Of a stretch of 64,000 bases of DNA, positions 53,850-62,593 are shown piece after piece. The notes beneath the pieces were generated by a model, which saw nothing but the letters and a program-made list of their open reading frames with translations, was not told the DNA's origin and ran no database searches. The position numbers and the translations under genes were made by a program. Each line of letters starts with the position of its first letter. Position 1 is the first letter of the stretch. The DNA is taken from contig NZ_VKAD01000001.1 in NCBI RefSeq assembly GCF_008041945.1, positions 1,984,001 to 2,048,000 on the forward strand. The letters run 5' to 3'. Origin of the DNA: Reinekea thalattae (GTDB taxonomy: Bacteria > Pseudomonadota > Gammaproteobacteria > Pseudomonadales > Natronospirillaceae).

Positions 53850-54839
53850 ATGTCATCACAAATCGTAGTTTGTGCACTCTATAAATTTGTGCGCTTAGAT
53901 AACTTTGAACAGTTACGGCAGCCGTTGCAGGCGGTCATGGAACAACACCAAGTCAGAGGCACTCTGCTGCTGGCTGAAGAAGGTATTAACGGTACTATTG
54001 CTGGCCACCGATACGGTATCGACGCCGTATTGGCTTGGTTAAAGCAAGATGATCGACTCGCCGATATTTCTTACAAAGAAAGCTTTGACGATAACATGCC
54101 GTTCTATCGCACCAAGGTGAAACTGAAAAAAGAGATCGTCACCATGGGTGTTGAAGGGATCGATCCAAACCAGGTTGTCGGTACCTACGTTAAGCCTAAA
54201 GATTGGAACGCCCTAATCAGCGACCCTGATGTTGTGTTGGTTGATACTCGTAACGATTACGAAGTGCAAATCGGTACTTTTAAAGGCGCGATCAATCCCA
54301 AAACAGAAACCTTCAGGGAATTCCCTGACTACGTTGCTGAAAATTTAGACCCAGAAAAAAACAAAAAGGTGGCGATGTTTTGCACCGGCGGCATTCGCTG
54401 CGAAAAGTCTACTGCCTATTTGAAAGAGCAGGGCTTTGAAGAGGTTTATCACCTTGAAGGCGGTATCCTGAAGTATCTAGAGGAAGTTCCAGAACAAGAT
54501 ACTCTCTGGCAGGGCGACTGCTTTGTTTTTGATAACCGAGTTGCGGTTAATCATAACCTGAGCAAAGCCGATTACGATCAGTGCCACGCTTGTCGCATGC
54601 CGATCACCGAACAGGACATGCAATCTGAGCAGTACATCAAGGGCGTGTCATGCCCACACTGTTACGGCAAGGTTTCTGACGAGCAGCGCGCTCGCTTTGA
54701 AGAGCGGCAAAAGCAGATTGAACTGGCCCAGCAACGTGGTGAAGCTCATATTGGTTCAGATGCAACCTCAGCATTAATAAAGCGTAAGCAGCAAAAAAAG
54801 CTATACAAAGAAGCGCAAGCTAAAACAAAACAGAAATAA
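53850..54839 (+). CDS. trhO: tRNA uridine(34) hydroxylase TrhO (YceA), rhodanese-domain protein, 329 aa
   Basis: TrhO catalyses oxygen-dependent hydroxylation of U34 in some tRNAs, the first step to 5-(carboxy)methoxyuridine. The N-terminal UPF0176 domain contains [14 protein letters not shown] (about 39-52). The rhodanese domain (about 115-220) has [22 protein letters not shown], and the active Cys lies in [11 protein letters not shown] (Cys178/Cys184). The C-terminal part has a CHACR...CPHCYG cysteine pair set and a basic tail. The length is usual. Two hairpins follow before pdxJ. Confidence 0.95.
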   Translation: MSSQIVVCALYKFVRLDNFEQLRQPLQAVMEQHQVRGTLLLAEEGINGTIAGHRYGIDAVLAWLKQDDRLADISYKESFDDNMPFYRTKVKLKKEIVTMGVEGIDPNQVVGTYVKPKDWNALISDPDVVLVDTRNDYEVQIGTFKGAINPKTETFREFPDYVAENLDPEKNKKVAMFCTGGIRCEKSTAYLKEQGFEEVYHLEGGILKYLEEVPEQDTLWQGDCFVFDNRVAVNHNLSKADYDQCHACRMPITEQDMQSEQYIKGVSCPHCYGKVSDEQRARFEERQKQIELAQQRGEAHIGSDATSALIKRKQQKKLYKEAQAKTKQK

Positions 54840-54887
54840 AGACGTCGTTTACGTCTTGTTAATCACTGGCGACCATTAGGGTCGCCA
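54839..54887 (+). terminator. twin hairpins between trhO and pdxJ
   Basis: Hairpin 1 has arms AAGACGT/ACGTCTT at 54839-54857, followed by GTTAAT. Hairpin 2 has arms TGGCGACC/GGTCGCCA at 54867-54887, followed by TATTG. Neither has a full T-run, so they may reduce rather than block readthrough into pdxJ. Confidence 0.45.
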
Positions 54888-54918
54888 TATTGTTCCATCG
54901 CTGGTATAGGAATCTCTG

Positions 54919-55653
54919 ATGACGGCACTCAGTGTTAACCTGAACAAAATCGCCTTACTTCGTAACTCTCGCGGTCACGACGAGCCTAACGTCGTTGCGT
55001 TTGCGAAAAAATTTATCGATCTTGGAGTGACGGGTATTACCATTCATCCACGTCCAGACGAGCGCCACATCACTCGCCAAGATGCGATCGATTTAGGCAA
55101 CCTAATTGCACCTTTAAAGGGTATTGAGCTAAATATTGAGGGCTATCCGTCTGAGGAATTTTTGCAGCTTATTGAAGCGGTAAAACCAGACCAAACAACA
55201 CTAGTTCCCGACTTACCAGGGCAACTAACATCGGATCATGGTTTTGATTTCAATACTCAGGCTGAGTTTTTAGCGCCGATTTTATCGCGACTAAAACAAA
55301 CCGGTACACGTATCTCGGTGTTCTTAGACCCTGATCTTGAACAGGTGAAGATGGCGGCAAAATCGGATGCAGATCGCATTGAGCTATATACCGAGGAGTA
55401 CGCTCGCACATTTATAAGTGCAGATCATGATGAGGTGCATCAACGCTACCAAGCCGCTGCGTTATTAGCGCAAGAGCTGGGCTTGGCTGTTAACGGTGGT
55501 CACGATTTAAACCTCAACAACCTGAAAAAGTTTGTCTCTATTCCCGGCATTCTAGAGGTTTCGATCGGTCACGCCCTGATCATCGAATGTTTAGAGCAGG
55601 GCATGAACAGTGTGGTTGAGCAATATTTAGCTATTTGTCAGCATTCTGCTTAA
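54919..55653 (+). CDS. pdxJ: pyridoxine 5'-phosphate synthase PdxJ, 244 aa
   Basis: This TIM-barrel enzyme condenses 1-deoxyxylulose-5-phosphate with 3-amino-1-hydroxyacetone phosphate to give pyridoxine 5'-phosphate. VNLNKIALLRNSRG, GVTGITIHPRPDERHITRQDA and AKSDADRIELYTEEYA fit the family, as does GLAVNGGHDLNLNNL near the C-terminus. The sequence is somewhat divergent from E. coli PdxJ, which starts LLGVNIDHIATLRNARG. AGGA precedes the ATG. It stands apart from the era/recO genes that usually neighbour it. Confidence 0.93.
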   Translation: MTALSVNLNKIALLRNSRGHDEPNVVAFAKKFIDLGVTGITIHPRPDERHITRQDAIDLGNLIAPLKGIELNIEGYPSEEFLQLIEAVKPDQTTLVPDLPGQLTSDHGFDFNTQAEFLAPILSRLKQTGTRISVFLDPDLEQVKMAAKSDADRIELYTEEYARTFISADHDEVHQRYQAAALLAQELGLAVNGGHDLNLNNLKKFVSIPGILEVSIGHALIIECLEQGMNSVVEQYLAICQHSA

Positions 55654-55664
55654 GCTTATTAAGT

Positions 55665-55699
55665 CGCCTGCAGTCTGCTGATCAAAAGACTGCTAGGCG
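55665..55699. terminator. hairpin between convergent pdxJ and DUF212 genes
   Basis: Arms CGCCT/AGGCG and CAGTCT/AGACTG are joined by a small internal loop. The DUF212 stop codon lies within the 3' side. No T-run is present. Confidence 0.35.
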
Positions 55700-56163
55700 T
55701 AATAATAGATACCAAGGGCAACGAGTATGCCCAGCAATAAGCCTGCAAATACTTCCTGTAAGCTGTGGCCAATACGCTCACGAAAACGCTGCATGACCAA
55801 GCGACCACGGTCTGGACCTTTTTCACGTGCCAATTCACTCAGCGCTCGTAGCTCCTCGATAATGATATTCAACGCCGCGGCATGACGTCCGGCGGCTAAA
55901 CGAACACCCATGGCATCGTAAGCGACGACGCAGGCAAATACCGCTGCGATAGTAAAGACGCTGGAATCAAAACCATCATGCAGACCAACACCCATCGCTA
56001 ATGCTGAAACTGTAGCGGAGTGACTACTAGGCATTCCACCGGAGGCAAAGAGCACCTCAGGCTTAATACTGCGACCTTGAATACCTTGGATAATCGCCTT
56101 AGCAAGCTGAGCCGATAAATTACCAAAAAAAGCGGCCCATAATGGGTACGAAAATACTGTCAT
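55693..56163 (-). CDS. divergent PAP2 family (DUF212) membrane protein, 156 aa
   Basis: This is a small membrane protein of the family annotated as acid phosphatase/vanadium-dependent haloperoxidase-related. GGMPSSHSATVSALAMGVGL carries the PSSHSA motif, YDAMGVRLAAGRHAAALN is the second conserved segment, and GHSLQEVFAGLLLGILVAL the third. Three or four hydrophobic helices are visible. Relatives include Bacillus YuiD; no defined substrate is established. It lies in the same direction as the LysE-family gene, 46 bp downstream. Confidence 0.85.
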   Translation of the reverse strand: MTVFSYPLWAAFFGNLSAQLAKAIIQGIQGRSIKPEVLFASGGMPSSHSATVSALAMGVGLHDGFDSSVFTIAAVFACVVAYDAMGVRLAAGRHAAALNIIIEELRALSELAREKGPDRGRLVMQRFRERIGHSLQEVFAGLLLGILVALGIYYYA

Positions 56164-56209
56164 TCGTCTTTATACCTTTCTATTTAATACTGGACTAGTT
56201 AATAACAAG

Positions 56210-56836
56210 CTAGCCAAAAAACAACCAAACACCAACAGCCATCATCAGGCTGCCAGCTATGCGATTCAGTAATCGTACATTGGATGACTTTTGCAATAAT
56301 CGATTTAACGACTGTCCGCCTAAGGCGTAGGTCAGTAAAGCGGACCATTCAATTAATAAAATAATCGCCACCAGTAACGCTAACTGCGGCGCTAAGGGTA
56401 AAGAATCATCTAAAAAGGGCGGCAATAACACCATAAAAAAGGCCCAACCCTTTGGGTTTGCGATGGCGGTAAAAAAACCCTGAACAAATAAAGCTCTACG
56501 TGTTGCCGAAGAACTTGCTGTATCGTCCAATTCAGAAATTGCCAATTTGCCTCGCGAGCGCCACATTTCGACACCCAACCAGAGCAGGTATAAACCTCCC
56601 ACCCACTTAAACAGGTAAAAGGCCCACGGTACACTCAATAATAGTGCGGCAACACCCAACACCGAAGCAACCGCGACAGCACCAACAGCAATCAATTCAC
56701 CCAACATCATCCAAAGCGTACGTCGCACACCAATGGTGATACCCAACGTCATCGATAGCGTCATGCACATCCCTGGCGTAAAGGAGACGAACAAAAAGGT
56801 CGGGATAAAGGCCGCCATTAAAGCCGTATTTAACAT
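56210..56836 (-). CDS. LysE-family amino-acid exporter, 208 aa
   Basis: This is an RhtB/LysE-type efflux permease with about six hydrophobic helices. The N-terminal segment FTPGMCMTLSMTLGITIGVRRTLWMMLGELIAV matches the conserved PGPxxxxxxxxGxxxGxxxGxxxxxG pattern, here with TPGMC. FKWVGGLYLLWLGVEMWRS and FFTAIANPKGWAFF are further family hallmarks. Such proteins export neutral amino acids or homoserine lactone; the substrate here is unknown. Confidence 0.92.
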   Translation of the reverse strand: MLNTALMAAFIPTFLFVSFTPGMCMTLSMTLGITIGVRRTLWMMLGELIAVGAVAVASVLGVAALLLSVPWAFYLFKWVGGLYLLWLGVEMWRSRGKLAISELDDTASSSATRRALFVQGFFTAIANPKGWAFFMVLLPPFLDDSLPLAPQLALLVAIILLIEWSALLTYALGGQSLNRLLQKSSNVRLLNRIAGSLMMAVGVWLFFG

Positions 56837-56882
56837 TGGAAAACCTCGTGGAATGGGTAGTTAGGCCGAAAAACGATACCAA

Positions 56883-57515
56883 TCAGTGAGACACTTGCTG
56901 ACTGGCTAAAACAGCCATACCGAGACGAACATGAAGGTCGGCAGCCTTGGGCAGGTTAATAAGTATTTGCTCAGCTAGCTGATCTGGCCGCAACTTAAGC
57001 GACTTTTCTTCAATGTAATTTTTGGCTTTTTCAGGGCTGGTAAAGAAAGTTAGCGCAAATACCTGAGTCGCTAACTCTTCGCGTAATTCGTCTGGTGTTA
57101 ACGCAGACCAAAGAGATGAAATGCATTGATAGCCGCGCTCAAAACCCTGACTAAAACTATTCATTGCACTGCCTTCTGCAATGGCCAACAGAGGATCAGT
57201 TTCTGTTGGTAGAGCGTACTTTTGTTGCTCCATTCGTGATTTGGAATGCAGCTGATAAGAAATTAATAAATTAAAGCTATCACCCGGAGTTTCATCGGGT
57301 AATTCAATCAGTGGCATCAACTCCGCTAACCATTCGGTAGGAGAGATATCGGCTGGGGCACTATTAATCGCAAATAAAAAACCATTAATGGTTTCCATCG
57401 CAGGATACATATCAGTCTCAGCTATACGATCTTGACGCTTTAATAATTCAAAACGCTCAATCAGGCCATCCAACGACTGGCGATAGCTTAAACTTTTAAT
57501 CCATGGATCCGACAT
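56883..57515 (-). CDS. UPF0149 (YecA/YgfB-like) family protein, 210 aa
   Basis: This soluble, acidic, mostly alpha-helical protein resembles the UPF0149 family. AMETINGFLFAINSAPADISPTEWLAELMPL fits the LEGFLCALLSGPxxxxPxEWL pattern, and GFERGYQCISSLW fits GFxxGxxxxxxxW. There is no SEC-C zinc motif at the C-terminus. ATG 57515 was chosen because GAAGG precedes it; an upstream in-frame ATG at 57548 has no ribosome site. Function is unknown. Confidence 0.65.
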   Translation of the reverse strand: MSDPWIKSLSYRQSLDGLIERFELLKRQDRIAETDMYPAMETINGFLFAINSAPADISPTEWLAELMPLIELPDETPGDSFNLLISYQLHSKSRMEQQKYALPTETDPLLAIAEGSAMNSFSQGFERGYQCISSLWSALTPDELREELATQVFALTFFTSPEKAKNYIEEKSLKLRPDQLAEQILINLPKAADLHVRLGMAVLASQQVSH

Positions 57516-57600
57516 CTCTTTACCTTCTATATAAAGCGCATTCATCAATACGTAAATGACTCAAACTCTAGGGCGAGCGTGATCCAGCTCGCCATCCTGT

Positions 57601-57993
57601 CTAGCCACCGGATTTTTTAACCTGATAACCCTTGTCGCTCAGTAAGCTATACAGCAAGTCACGACAATCGCCCTGAATTTCAATGACGCCATCCTTTACC
57701 GTACCGCCCGTACCGGCTTTCGTTTTTAACTCTTTTGCTAATTTTTTTAGCTCATCTGGCGCCAGCAATACACCCGTAACCAGAGTCACTCCCTTACCTT
57801 TTCGGCCTTTTGTCTGTCGACTTAAGCGAACAATGCCATCTCCCTCAGGAATTGTCGCCTGAGCACAAACGCAATCAGCAATTGGCTGATCGCAATCGGG
57901 ACAAATTCGACCAGACTCGGTGCTGTAAACCCGAGAGCCAGTATTCAGTAAGGCGTCTAAGTCGTTAAGGCTAGATAGGTTTTTTTTAGGCAT
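57601..57993 (-). CDS. yciH: Sui1/eIF1-like translation factor YciH, 130 aa
   Basis: This is a small protein related to eukaryotic initiation factor eIF1. The SUI1 core reads VTLVTGVLLAPDELKKLAKELKTKAGTGGTVKDGVIEIQGD (about 74-114), with the conserved GxGGTVKDGxIEIQGD. An N-terminal CPDCDQPIADCVC cysteine cluster (about residues 32-44) could bind zinc. YciH has been implicated in discriminating aberrant initiation complexes in E. coli, where it is not essential. Confidence 0.93.
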   Translation of the reverse strand: MPKKNLSSLNDLDALLNTGSRVYSTESGRICPDCDQPIADCVCAQATIPEGDGIVRLSRQTKGRKGKGVTLVTGVLLAPDELKKLAKELKTKAGTGGTVKDGVIEIQGDCRDLLYSLLSDKGYQVKKSGG

Positions 57994-58165
57994 AACAAAG
58001 CATCGTTGAAACAGGGTTAATAGTTGAAACAGAGCTATGTAATTAACACAGGATCAATAACATCAAGCTGGATTGCAGTGACATACGCCATCAAAATAAA
58101 GCGATACATCAGCGACTCATTAATGACTTAAAGCATCATTAATGAGTCGATTTTTCAGCTAACGA

Positions 58166-58786
58166 TTAAACAATATCCAACAGTTCAACTTCAAAAATAA
58201 GCGCCTGATAAGGACCAATCGCACCGCCGGCACCCTGAGCACCGTAAGCAAGGTTATGTGGAATATAAAGCTTCCACTTATCGCCTGGTACCATCAGCTG
58301 TAACGCCTCGGTCCAACCGGGAATTACACCATTAACAGCAAATTCAATTGGCTCACCACGGTCTACTGAGCTATCAAATACCTCACCACTGATTAAAGTA
58401 CCGTGATAATGCGTTTTAACCGTTGAGTTAATCGCTGGCTTCTTAGCACTTTCATCGCCAGACTTAATTACTTCGTACTGTAAGCCAGAAGCGGTTGTGG
58501 TAACGCCTTCTCGCTTAGCATTTTCTTCAAGAAACGCCTGGCCTTCACCGGCTAGTTGCTTCTCTTTTTCTGCCTGAACCGACTCCATACGCTCGCGAAT
58601 CACTTCATAAGCCTTTTGCATATCCATTGGATTAATCGGATCTGCGACTTCAGTAAAAGCGTCTCTAACACCTTCAGCTACGGCTTCAATATCTAAGCCT
58701 TCGAAAGGTTGTTGCAATAATTGATTGCCCATTTGGCGACCAATGCCATAGCTGACTTGACGTTCTGGAGTATCGTATTTAGACAT
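58166..58786 (-). CDS. fklB: FKBP-type peptidyl-prolyl isomerase, FklB/Mip-like, 206 aa
   Basis: An N-terminal helical dimerisation domain (about 1-95; VSYGIGRQMGNQLLQQPFEGLDIEAVAEGVRDAF) is followed by a C-terminal FKBP domain. That domain contains VKTHYHGTLISGEVFDSSVDRGEPIEFAVNGVIPGWTEALQLM and IPHNLAYG. Length equals E. coli FklB (206). ATG 58786 was chosen because AGGA precedes it and MSKYDTPERQVSYGIG fits the family. There is no signal peptide from this start, so it is cytoplasmic. Confidence 0.93.
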   Translation of the reverse strand: MSKYDTPERQVSYGIGRQMGNQLLQQPFEGLDIEAVAEGVRDAFTEVADPINPMDMQKAYEVIRERMESVQAEKEKQLAGEGQAFLEENAKREGVTTTASGLQYEVIKSGDESAKKPAINSTVKTHYHGTLISGEVFDSSVDRGEPIEFAVNGVIPGWTEALQLMVPGDKWKLYIPHNLAYGAQGAGGAIGPYQALIFEVELLDIV

Positions 58787-59137
58787 ATTAATCCTGTTTT
58801 TCGGCGTTAAAATTTTGGCCGCGAAGTGTACCACATTGAATAAAAGCTGCATTTATTCCTATTTCAATGCGTCGCAACAGCCTGCACTGGCTATCCAAAC
58901 GAGCTCACTAACAGACAAAACCTAACCAACGAACGCACTGAATAAAGCTGTGTGTAAGCCTTTGGATAACCCCAGCATAAGCTTGTTATATCCTATGAAC
59001 GAACGGTGAATAGTCTGTGGATTAAAAATACGCAACAAACATTTTACTCAGCCAATAGTATTCCGCCTGTATTACACTTATGGTTAGCAAAATCGACTTT
59101 GCTTACACTCATCCACGCAATCTAGTCAGAGACTCCT
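58787..59137. other. divergent region between fklB and the lipase-like gene
   Basis: No gene, clear promoter pair or operator was recognised in these 351 bp. A short hairpin AGCAAA/TTTGCT lies near 59086-59103, shortly before the lipase-like gene. Confidence 0.4.
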
Positions 59138-60055
59138 ATGCAATACCTTGAAGAATTTATCCAAGCGAAAGATGGCCATGACATTCCGGTGAGGCTTTGG
59201 CGGCCAAACCGAGTGGAACGTCTATTAGTCATTGTTCATGGCATGGCCGAATATTGTGAGCGCTATGCTGCCTTTGCTGACTGGCTAACCGAATCCAACA
59301 TCGCAGTGGTTACCCTAAACTTGCGCGGTCACGGCATGGATTGTAACGATGATGAGCTAGGTTACTTTGGTGAAAAAGATGGCTGGCAATTATTGCTAGC
59401 AGATATTCATGCGACGATAGAATTTGCCAAACAAGAATTACCTAATGTACCGATAACGCTATTTGGTCACAGCATGGGTTCATTTTTGGCGCAAAATTAT
59501 ATTCAACAATACCCACAACAATGTGAGCAGCTAATTCTAGGTTCTACGAATCGAGTCAATCGCAGCCAAATAAGCAGTGCTTTGTTTTTAGTGTCGTTAC
59601 TAAAGCGAGTCAAAGGTAGCAGGGCACACAGCTCACTGGTTGAATGGTTGGTTTTTGGCCGCTTTAATCGACGTTTCAAACCAAATATGAGCGACAATGA
59701 TTGGCTCAGCCGAGATGCCGAACAGGTCGAAGCCTATACCCTAGACCCCTTTTGCGGCTTCCCCTGCAGCTTATCGATGTGGCAGGATTTGTTTAATGGC
59801 ATGTTATCGATTGATATCAAAAACTGGCCAAGCGAATGTAAGCTTCATCTACTTTCCGGTAGCGATGATGCGCTGGGTGAATTTGGCCAAGGCATTACGA
59901 TACTAGCCAACAACATTAAAAAGCAGGCGTTACGGCTAACAACTTTCCGGCTGTATCAAGAAGCTCGCCATGAATTGCTCAACGAAACCAACGCCATGCA
60001 AGTTTGGCAGGATATTCGTGATATCACGCTCACTGGCAAGCTAAAAGAAGTGTAG
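59138..60055 (+). CDS. alpha/beta hydrolase, lysophospholipase/monoacylglycerol-lipase-like, 305 aa
   Basis: This is a serine hydrolase of the Hydrolase_4 type. The oxyanion region reads LLVIVHGMAEYCERYAAFADWL (about 29-50). NLRGHGMDCNDDELGYFGEKDGW is characteristic of this family. The nucleophile elbow is GHSMGSFLAQNY (Ser at about 112), and the catalytic His lies in EARHELLNE near the C-terminus. The acid is probably the Asp in LSGSDDALG. There is no signal peptide. It is a single gene convergent with the Nudix gene. Confidence 0.9.
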   Translation: MQYLEEFIQAKDGHDIPVRLWRPNRVERLLVIVHGMAEYCERYAAFADWLTESNIAVVTLNLRGHGMDCNDDELGYFGEKDGWQLLLADIHATIEFAKQELPNVPITLFGHSMGSFLAQNYIQQYPQQCEQLILGSTNRVNRSQISSALFLVSLLKRVKGSRAHSSLVEWLVFGRFNRRFKPNMSDNDWLSRDAEQVEAYTLDPFCGFPCSLSMWQDLFNGMLSIDIKNWPSECKLHLLSGSDDALGEFGQGITILANNIKKQALRLTTFRLYQEARHELLNETNAMQVWQDIRDITLTGKLKEV

Positions 60056-60063
60056 CTAGGCTA

Positions 60064-60465
60064 TCAGCCTATTGTCTGAGCTAATAGATGATCAATAATA
60101 GGGATGTCAGCAGCGCTCCATGGCAGCTGCTGCAATTCTGACAACGGCAGCCAACGAATAAGATCGTGATCGACACAGTTGAAATCGCCGCATAACCAAC
60201 GAACTTGAAAGGCATGCAGATCGATTATTTTATCCGGATAACGATGTCGTGAGGTTAACAAAAAGCGTTCTACTCGAACCTCAATAGCAAGCTCTTCTGC
60301 AAGCTCTCGCACTAAACACTGCTCAAGCGTTTCACCCAATTCCAACTTGCCACCAGGAAACTCCCAGTAGCCAGCATGTTCCTTATGGGCAGCACGGCGA
60401 GCACAACAAATACGATCATCTTTGACGATTACTGCTGCTGTGACGTCTATTATCACTGGCGGCAT
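60064..60465 (-). CDS. Nudix hydrolase, MutT/NudG-like, 133 aa
   Basis: This is a nucleotide pyrophosphohydrolase. The Nudix box is complete at about residues 35-57: G-x5-E-x7-RELAEEL followed by AI. The preceding HAGYWEFPGGK is typical of MutT/NudG. The protein starts VTAAVIVKDDRICCARR. It may sanitise oxidised or methylated nucleotides; family resemblance to NudG and MutT does not decide the substrate. Its ATG overlaps the TGA of the TetR gene (TGATG), so it is probably translated by coupling. Confidence 0.9.
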   Translation of the reverse strand: MPPVIIDVTAAVIVKDDRICCARRAAHKEHAGYWEFPGGKLELGETLEQCLVRELAEELAIEVRVERFLLTSRHRYPDKIIDLHAFQVRWLCGDFNCVDHDLIRWLPLSELQQLPWSAADIPIIDHLLAQTIG

Positions 60466-61028
60466 CAAACGATTCCTTTACGCCAAGCGGCTAATACACG
60501 ATCAAAATAATCAGAATCATTGGTGCCCTGAACCAAAATCGAAGCGCCATGCAATGTCGCCAATAATTGGCTTGCCAATAGCAACCCTTCGGCTTCATCA
60601 ACAGCATTTAAACGCATAAACACCTGAGTCAACCAATTCAGTAATAATTCATAAAACTGAGCCAGCTCAGTTGCTACTCGCTCGGGCAATAGCGGTTTAT
60701 CAGCGGTTAAAATGGTACACAGACTCATATTGTGTTGATCGACTATCTTGCCTTTGAAGCCTGCGATAAAGCCTTCTAATAACTCAATTGCCGATTTAGC
60801 GTCACTCATCGGATCAGGTAGTTGCTGCGCAAATTGCTCGGTATAGCGCTCCATAACAGCCGCCACTAAATCACCCTTGGTAGGGTAATGATAATGAACA
60901 CTGGCACTTTTAATGCCGACCTCTTCGGCAATATCACGAAAACTAAAATTGCCGTAACCCGATTCGATAATAAAGCTTTCACCGGCGTCCAATAATCTTT
61001 GTTTTGTGCTTTGTTTATCTACGCTCAT
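60465..61028 (-). CDS. TetR/AcrR-family transcriptional regulator, 187 aa
   Basis: The N-terminal HTH covers about 9-55 (TKQRLLDAGESFIIESGYGNFSFRDIAEEVGIKSASVHYHYPTKGDLVAAVMERY). The remainder is a helical ligand-binding domain without recognisable specificity. It is divergent from a dihydrolipoyl dehydrogenase gene. Two palindromes of the same type lie in the shared promoter region, one close to its own start codon. This supports autoregulation and control of lpd. The Nudix gene follows with a 1-bp overlap. Confidence 0.92.
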   Translation of the reverse strand: MSVDKQSTKQRLLDAGESFIIESGYGNFSFRDIAEEVGIKSASVHYHYPTKGDLVAAVMERYTEQFAQQLPDPMSDAKSAIELLEGFIAGFKGKIVDQHNMSLCTILTADKPLLPERVATELAQFYELLLNWLTQVFMRLNAVDEAEGLLLASQLLATLHGASILVQGTNDSDYFDRVLAAWRKGIV

Positions 61029-61050
61029 CGATACCTACTGTTTTGAAACT

Positions 61051-61070
61051 TATCTATCACTTGGTAGATA
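61051..61070. promoter_or_regulatory. TetR-type operator 1, next to the tetR-like start
   Basis: TATCTATCACTTGGTAGATA is a near-perfect 20-bp palindrome with core CTAyCA-CT-TGGTAG. It lies 22 bp upstream of the TetR-family start codon and just upstream of the lpd -35 element. Confidence 0.7.
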
Positions 61071-61075
61071 TTCTA

Positions 61076-61105
61076 TTGACCTACCCTAAAGCTACAAGCT
61101 ATATT
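61076..61105 (+). promoter_or_regulatory. sigma-70 promoter of lpd
   Basis: TTGACC (61076-61081) and TATATT (61100-61105) are separated by 18 bp. Operator 1 lies immediately before the -35 element and operator 2 immediately after the -10 element, so repressor binding would bracket the polymerase site. Confidence 0.65.
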
Positions 61106-61107
61106 TT

Positions 61108-61127
61108 ACCTATCAAGTGGTAGATAG
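61108..61127. promoter_or_regulatory. TetR-type operator 2, over the lpd transcription start
   Basis: The core CTATCAAGTGGTAG (61110-61123) is an inverted repeat that matches operator 1 in both half-sites. Its position overlaps the predicted +1 of lpd. Confidence 0.7.
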
Positions 61128-61146
61128 ATTATATAGGTGGTTCAAT

Positions 61147-62562
61147 ATGACTTACGATGTTGTCGTGTTAGGTAGTGGTCCTGGCGGTTATGCTTCGGCG
61201 TTTCGAGCAGCCGATTTAGGTTTAAAAGTCGCGCTCATTGAACGCTATAAAACTCTTGGGGGTGTTTGTCTCAATGTTGGCTGCATTCCCTCTAAGGCGT
61301 TATTGAGTGTTGCAGGTAAGATTCGCAGCGCTGAACAAACAGACAAGGGCATTAGTTTTTCAAAACCTACTATTGACCTTGAAGCCATTCGCCAACATCG
61401 CCAAACCACTGTCGATACTCTGACAAACAATCTAGCGTTAATGGCAAAAGGCCGTCATGTCGATGTTTATTACGGTGAGGGAAAGTTCGTCAGCACCACA
61501 GCAATGACCGTTAGCAACCAAAAAGTTCAGACAAGCCTAGAGTTTAAACATGCCATCATTGCGGTTGGCTCAAAAGCTATTAAATTGCCTTTCATTCCTC
61601 ACGATGATCCTCGTGTACTCGATGCTACCAGTGCACTGCAATTAGAGCGTATTCCAAAGCACTTACTCGTCATCGGTGGCGGTATTATTGGTTTAGAAAT
61701 GGCAACGGTGTATCAAGCACTCGGTGCTGGAGTAACGATTGTTGAATTAGGCAACCAAATCATGACCGGTGCCGATAAAGATTTAGTACGGGTTTTTCAA
61801 CAGGCGAATAAAGACAAATTCAACTTCTTAACCCAAACTCAGGTGACTGACGTGACAGCAACACCAGAGTCACTCAAGGTATCAATGACCAACAAAGACG
61901 ATGGATTCTCTCTAGACGTTGATGCGGTACTGGTTTCTATTGGTCGATCGGCTAATGGCAATACCTCTAATATTGCAGAAATTGGCGTTAAAACCGACGA
62001 TCGAGGCTTTATTCTAACTGACGATCAAGGACGAACATCTGTCGAACATATTTTTGCCATTGGTGATGTGACTCATGGGCCAATGCTTGCTCATAAAGCA
62101 GCTCATCAAGGCCATATTGCAGCCGAAGTCATTGCTGGACATTCAGCTCATTTTCAAGCCTTAGCGATTCCATCCATTGCTTATACTTATCCAGAAGTTG
62201 CTTGGGTAGGGCTTACAGAAGAGCAGGCAAAAACACAAAACATAGCCTTCAAAACCGCTGTTTTCCCATGGAGTGCCAGTGGCCGTGCTATTGCAGCTGG
62301 CAATGCTGCAGGAAAAACAAAACTTATTTATGAGCAAAAAACCGAACGACTGCTCGGTGCTGGCATCGTAGGCGATCATGCTGGTGAATTACTGGGCGAG
62401 TTAACCTTAGCAATAGAGTTTGGCGCAACCTTAGAAGATATTGCACTAACAATCCACGCTCATCCCAGCTTGCATGAAACCATTGGACTGGCGGCAGAAC
62501 TTGGAGCTGGCACCATTACTGATTTGCCAAATAAAAAAGCGCTGCTCAGTCACAGCAATTAG
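61147..62562 (+). CDS. lpd: dihydrolipoyl dehydrogenase, 471 aa
   Basis: This FAD/NAD flavoprotein reoxidises dihydrolipoamide in 2-oxoacid dehydrogenase or glycine cleavage complexes. The FAD motif is VVVLGSGPGGYASAF (about 5-19), the redox disulfide is GGVCLNVGCIPSK (Cys41/Cys46), and the NAD motif is LLVIGGGIIGLEMA. The C-terminal HAHPSLHET carries the His-Glu pair. ATG 61147 follows AGGTGG; an upstream GTG lies inside the operator and is unlikely. No E1 or E2 genes are adjacent, and a TetR regulator probably controls it, so this may be a specialised paralogue. Confidence 0.94.
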   Translation: MTYDVVVLGSGPGGYASAFRAADLGLKVALIERYKTLGGVCLNVGCIPSKALLSVAGKIRSAEQTDKGISFSKPTIDLEAIRQHRQTTVDTLTNNLALMAKGRHVDVYYGEGKFVSTTAMTVSNQKVQTSLEFKHAIIAVGSKAIKLPFIPHDDPRVLDATSALQLERIPKHLLVIGGGIIGLEMATVYQALGAGVTIVELGNQIMTGADKDLVRVFQQANKDKFNFLTQTQVTDVTATPESLKVSMTNKDDGFSLDVDAVLVSIGRSANGNTSNIAEIGVKTDDRGFILTDDQGRTSVEHIFAIGDVTHGPMLAHKAAHQGHIAAEVIAGHSAHFQALAIPSIAYTYPEVAWVGLTEEQAKTQNIAFKTAVFPWSASGRAIAAGNAAGKTKLIYEQKTERLLGAGIVGDHAGELLGELTLAIEFGATLEDIALTIHAHPSLHETIGLAAELGAGTITDLPNKKALLSHSN

Positions 62563-62593
62563 AATTAGCTACCTGCAGCTGCCTATAAAAACC

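Noticed and set aside
61117-61146. GTG start for lpd ten codons upstream
   Set aside because: It lies inside the TetR-type operator and lacks a ribosome site, whereas ATG 61147 has AGGTGG and the family start sequence.
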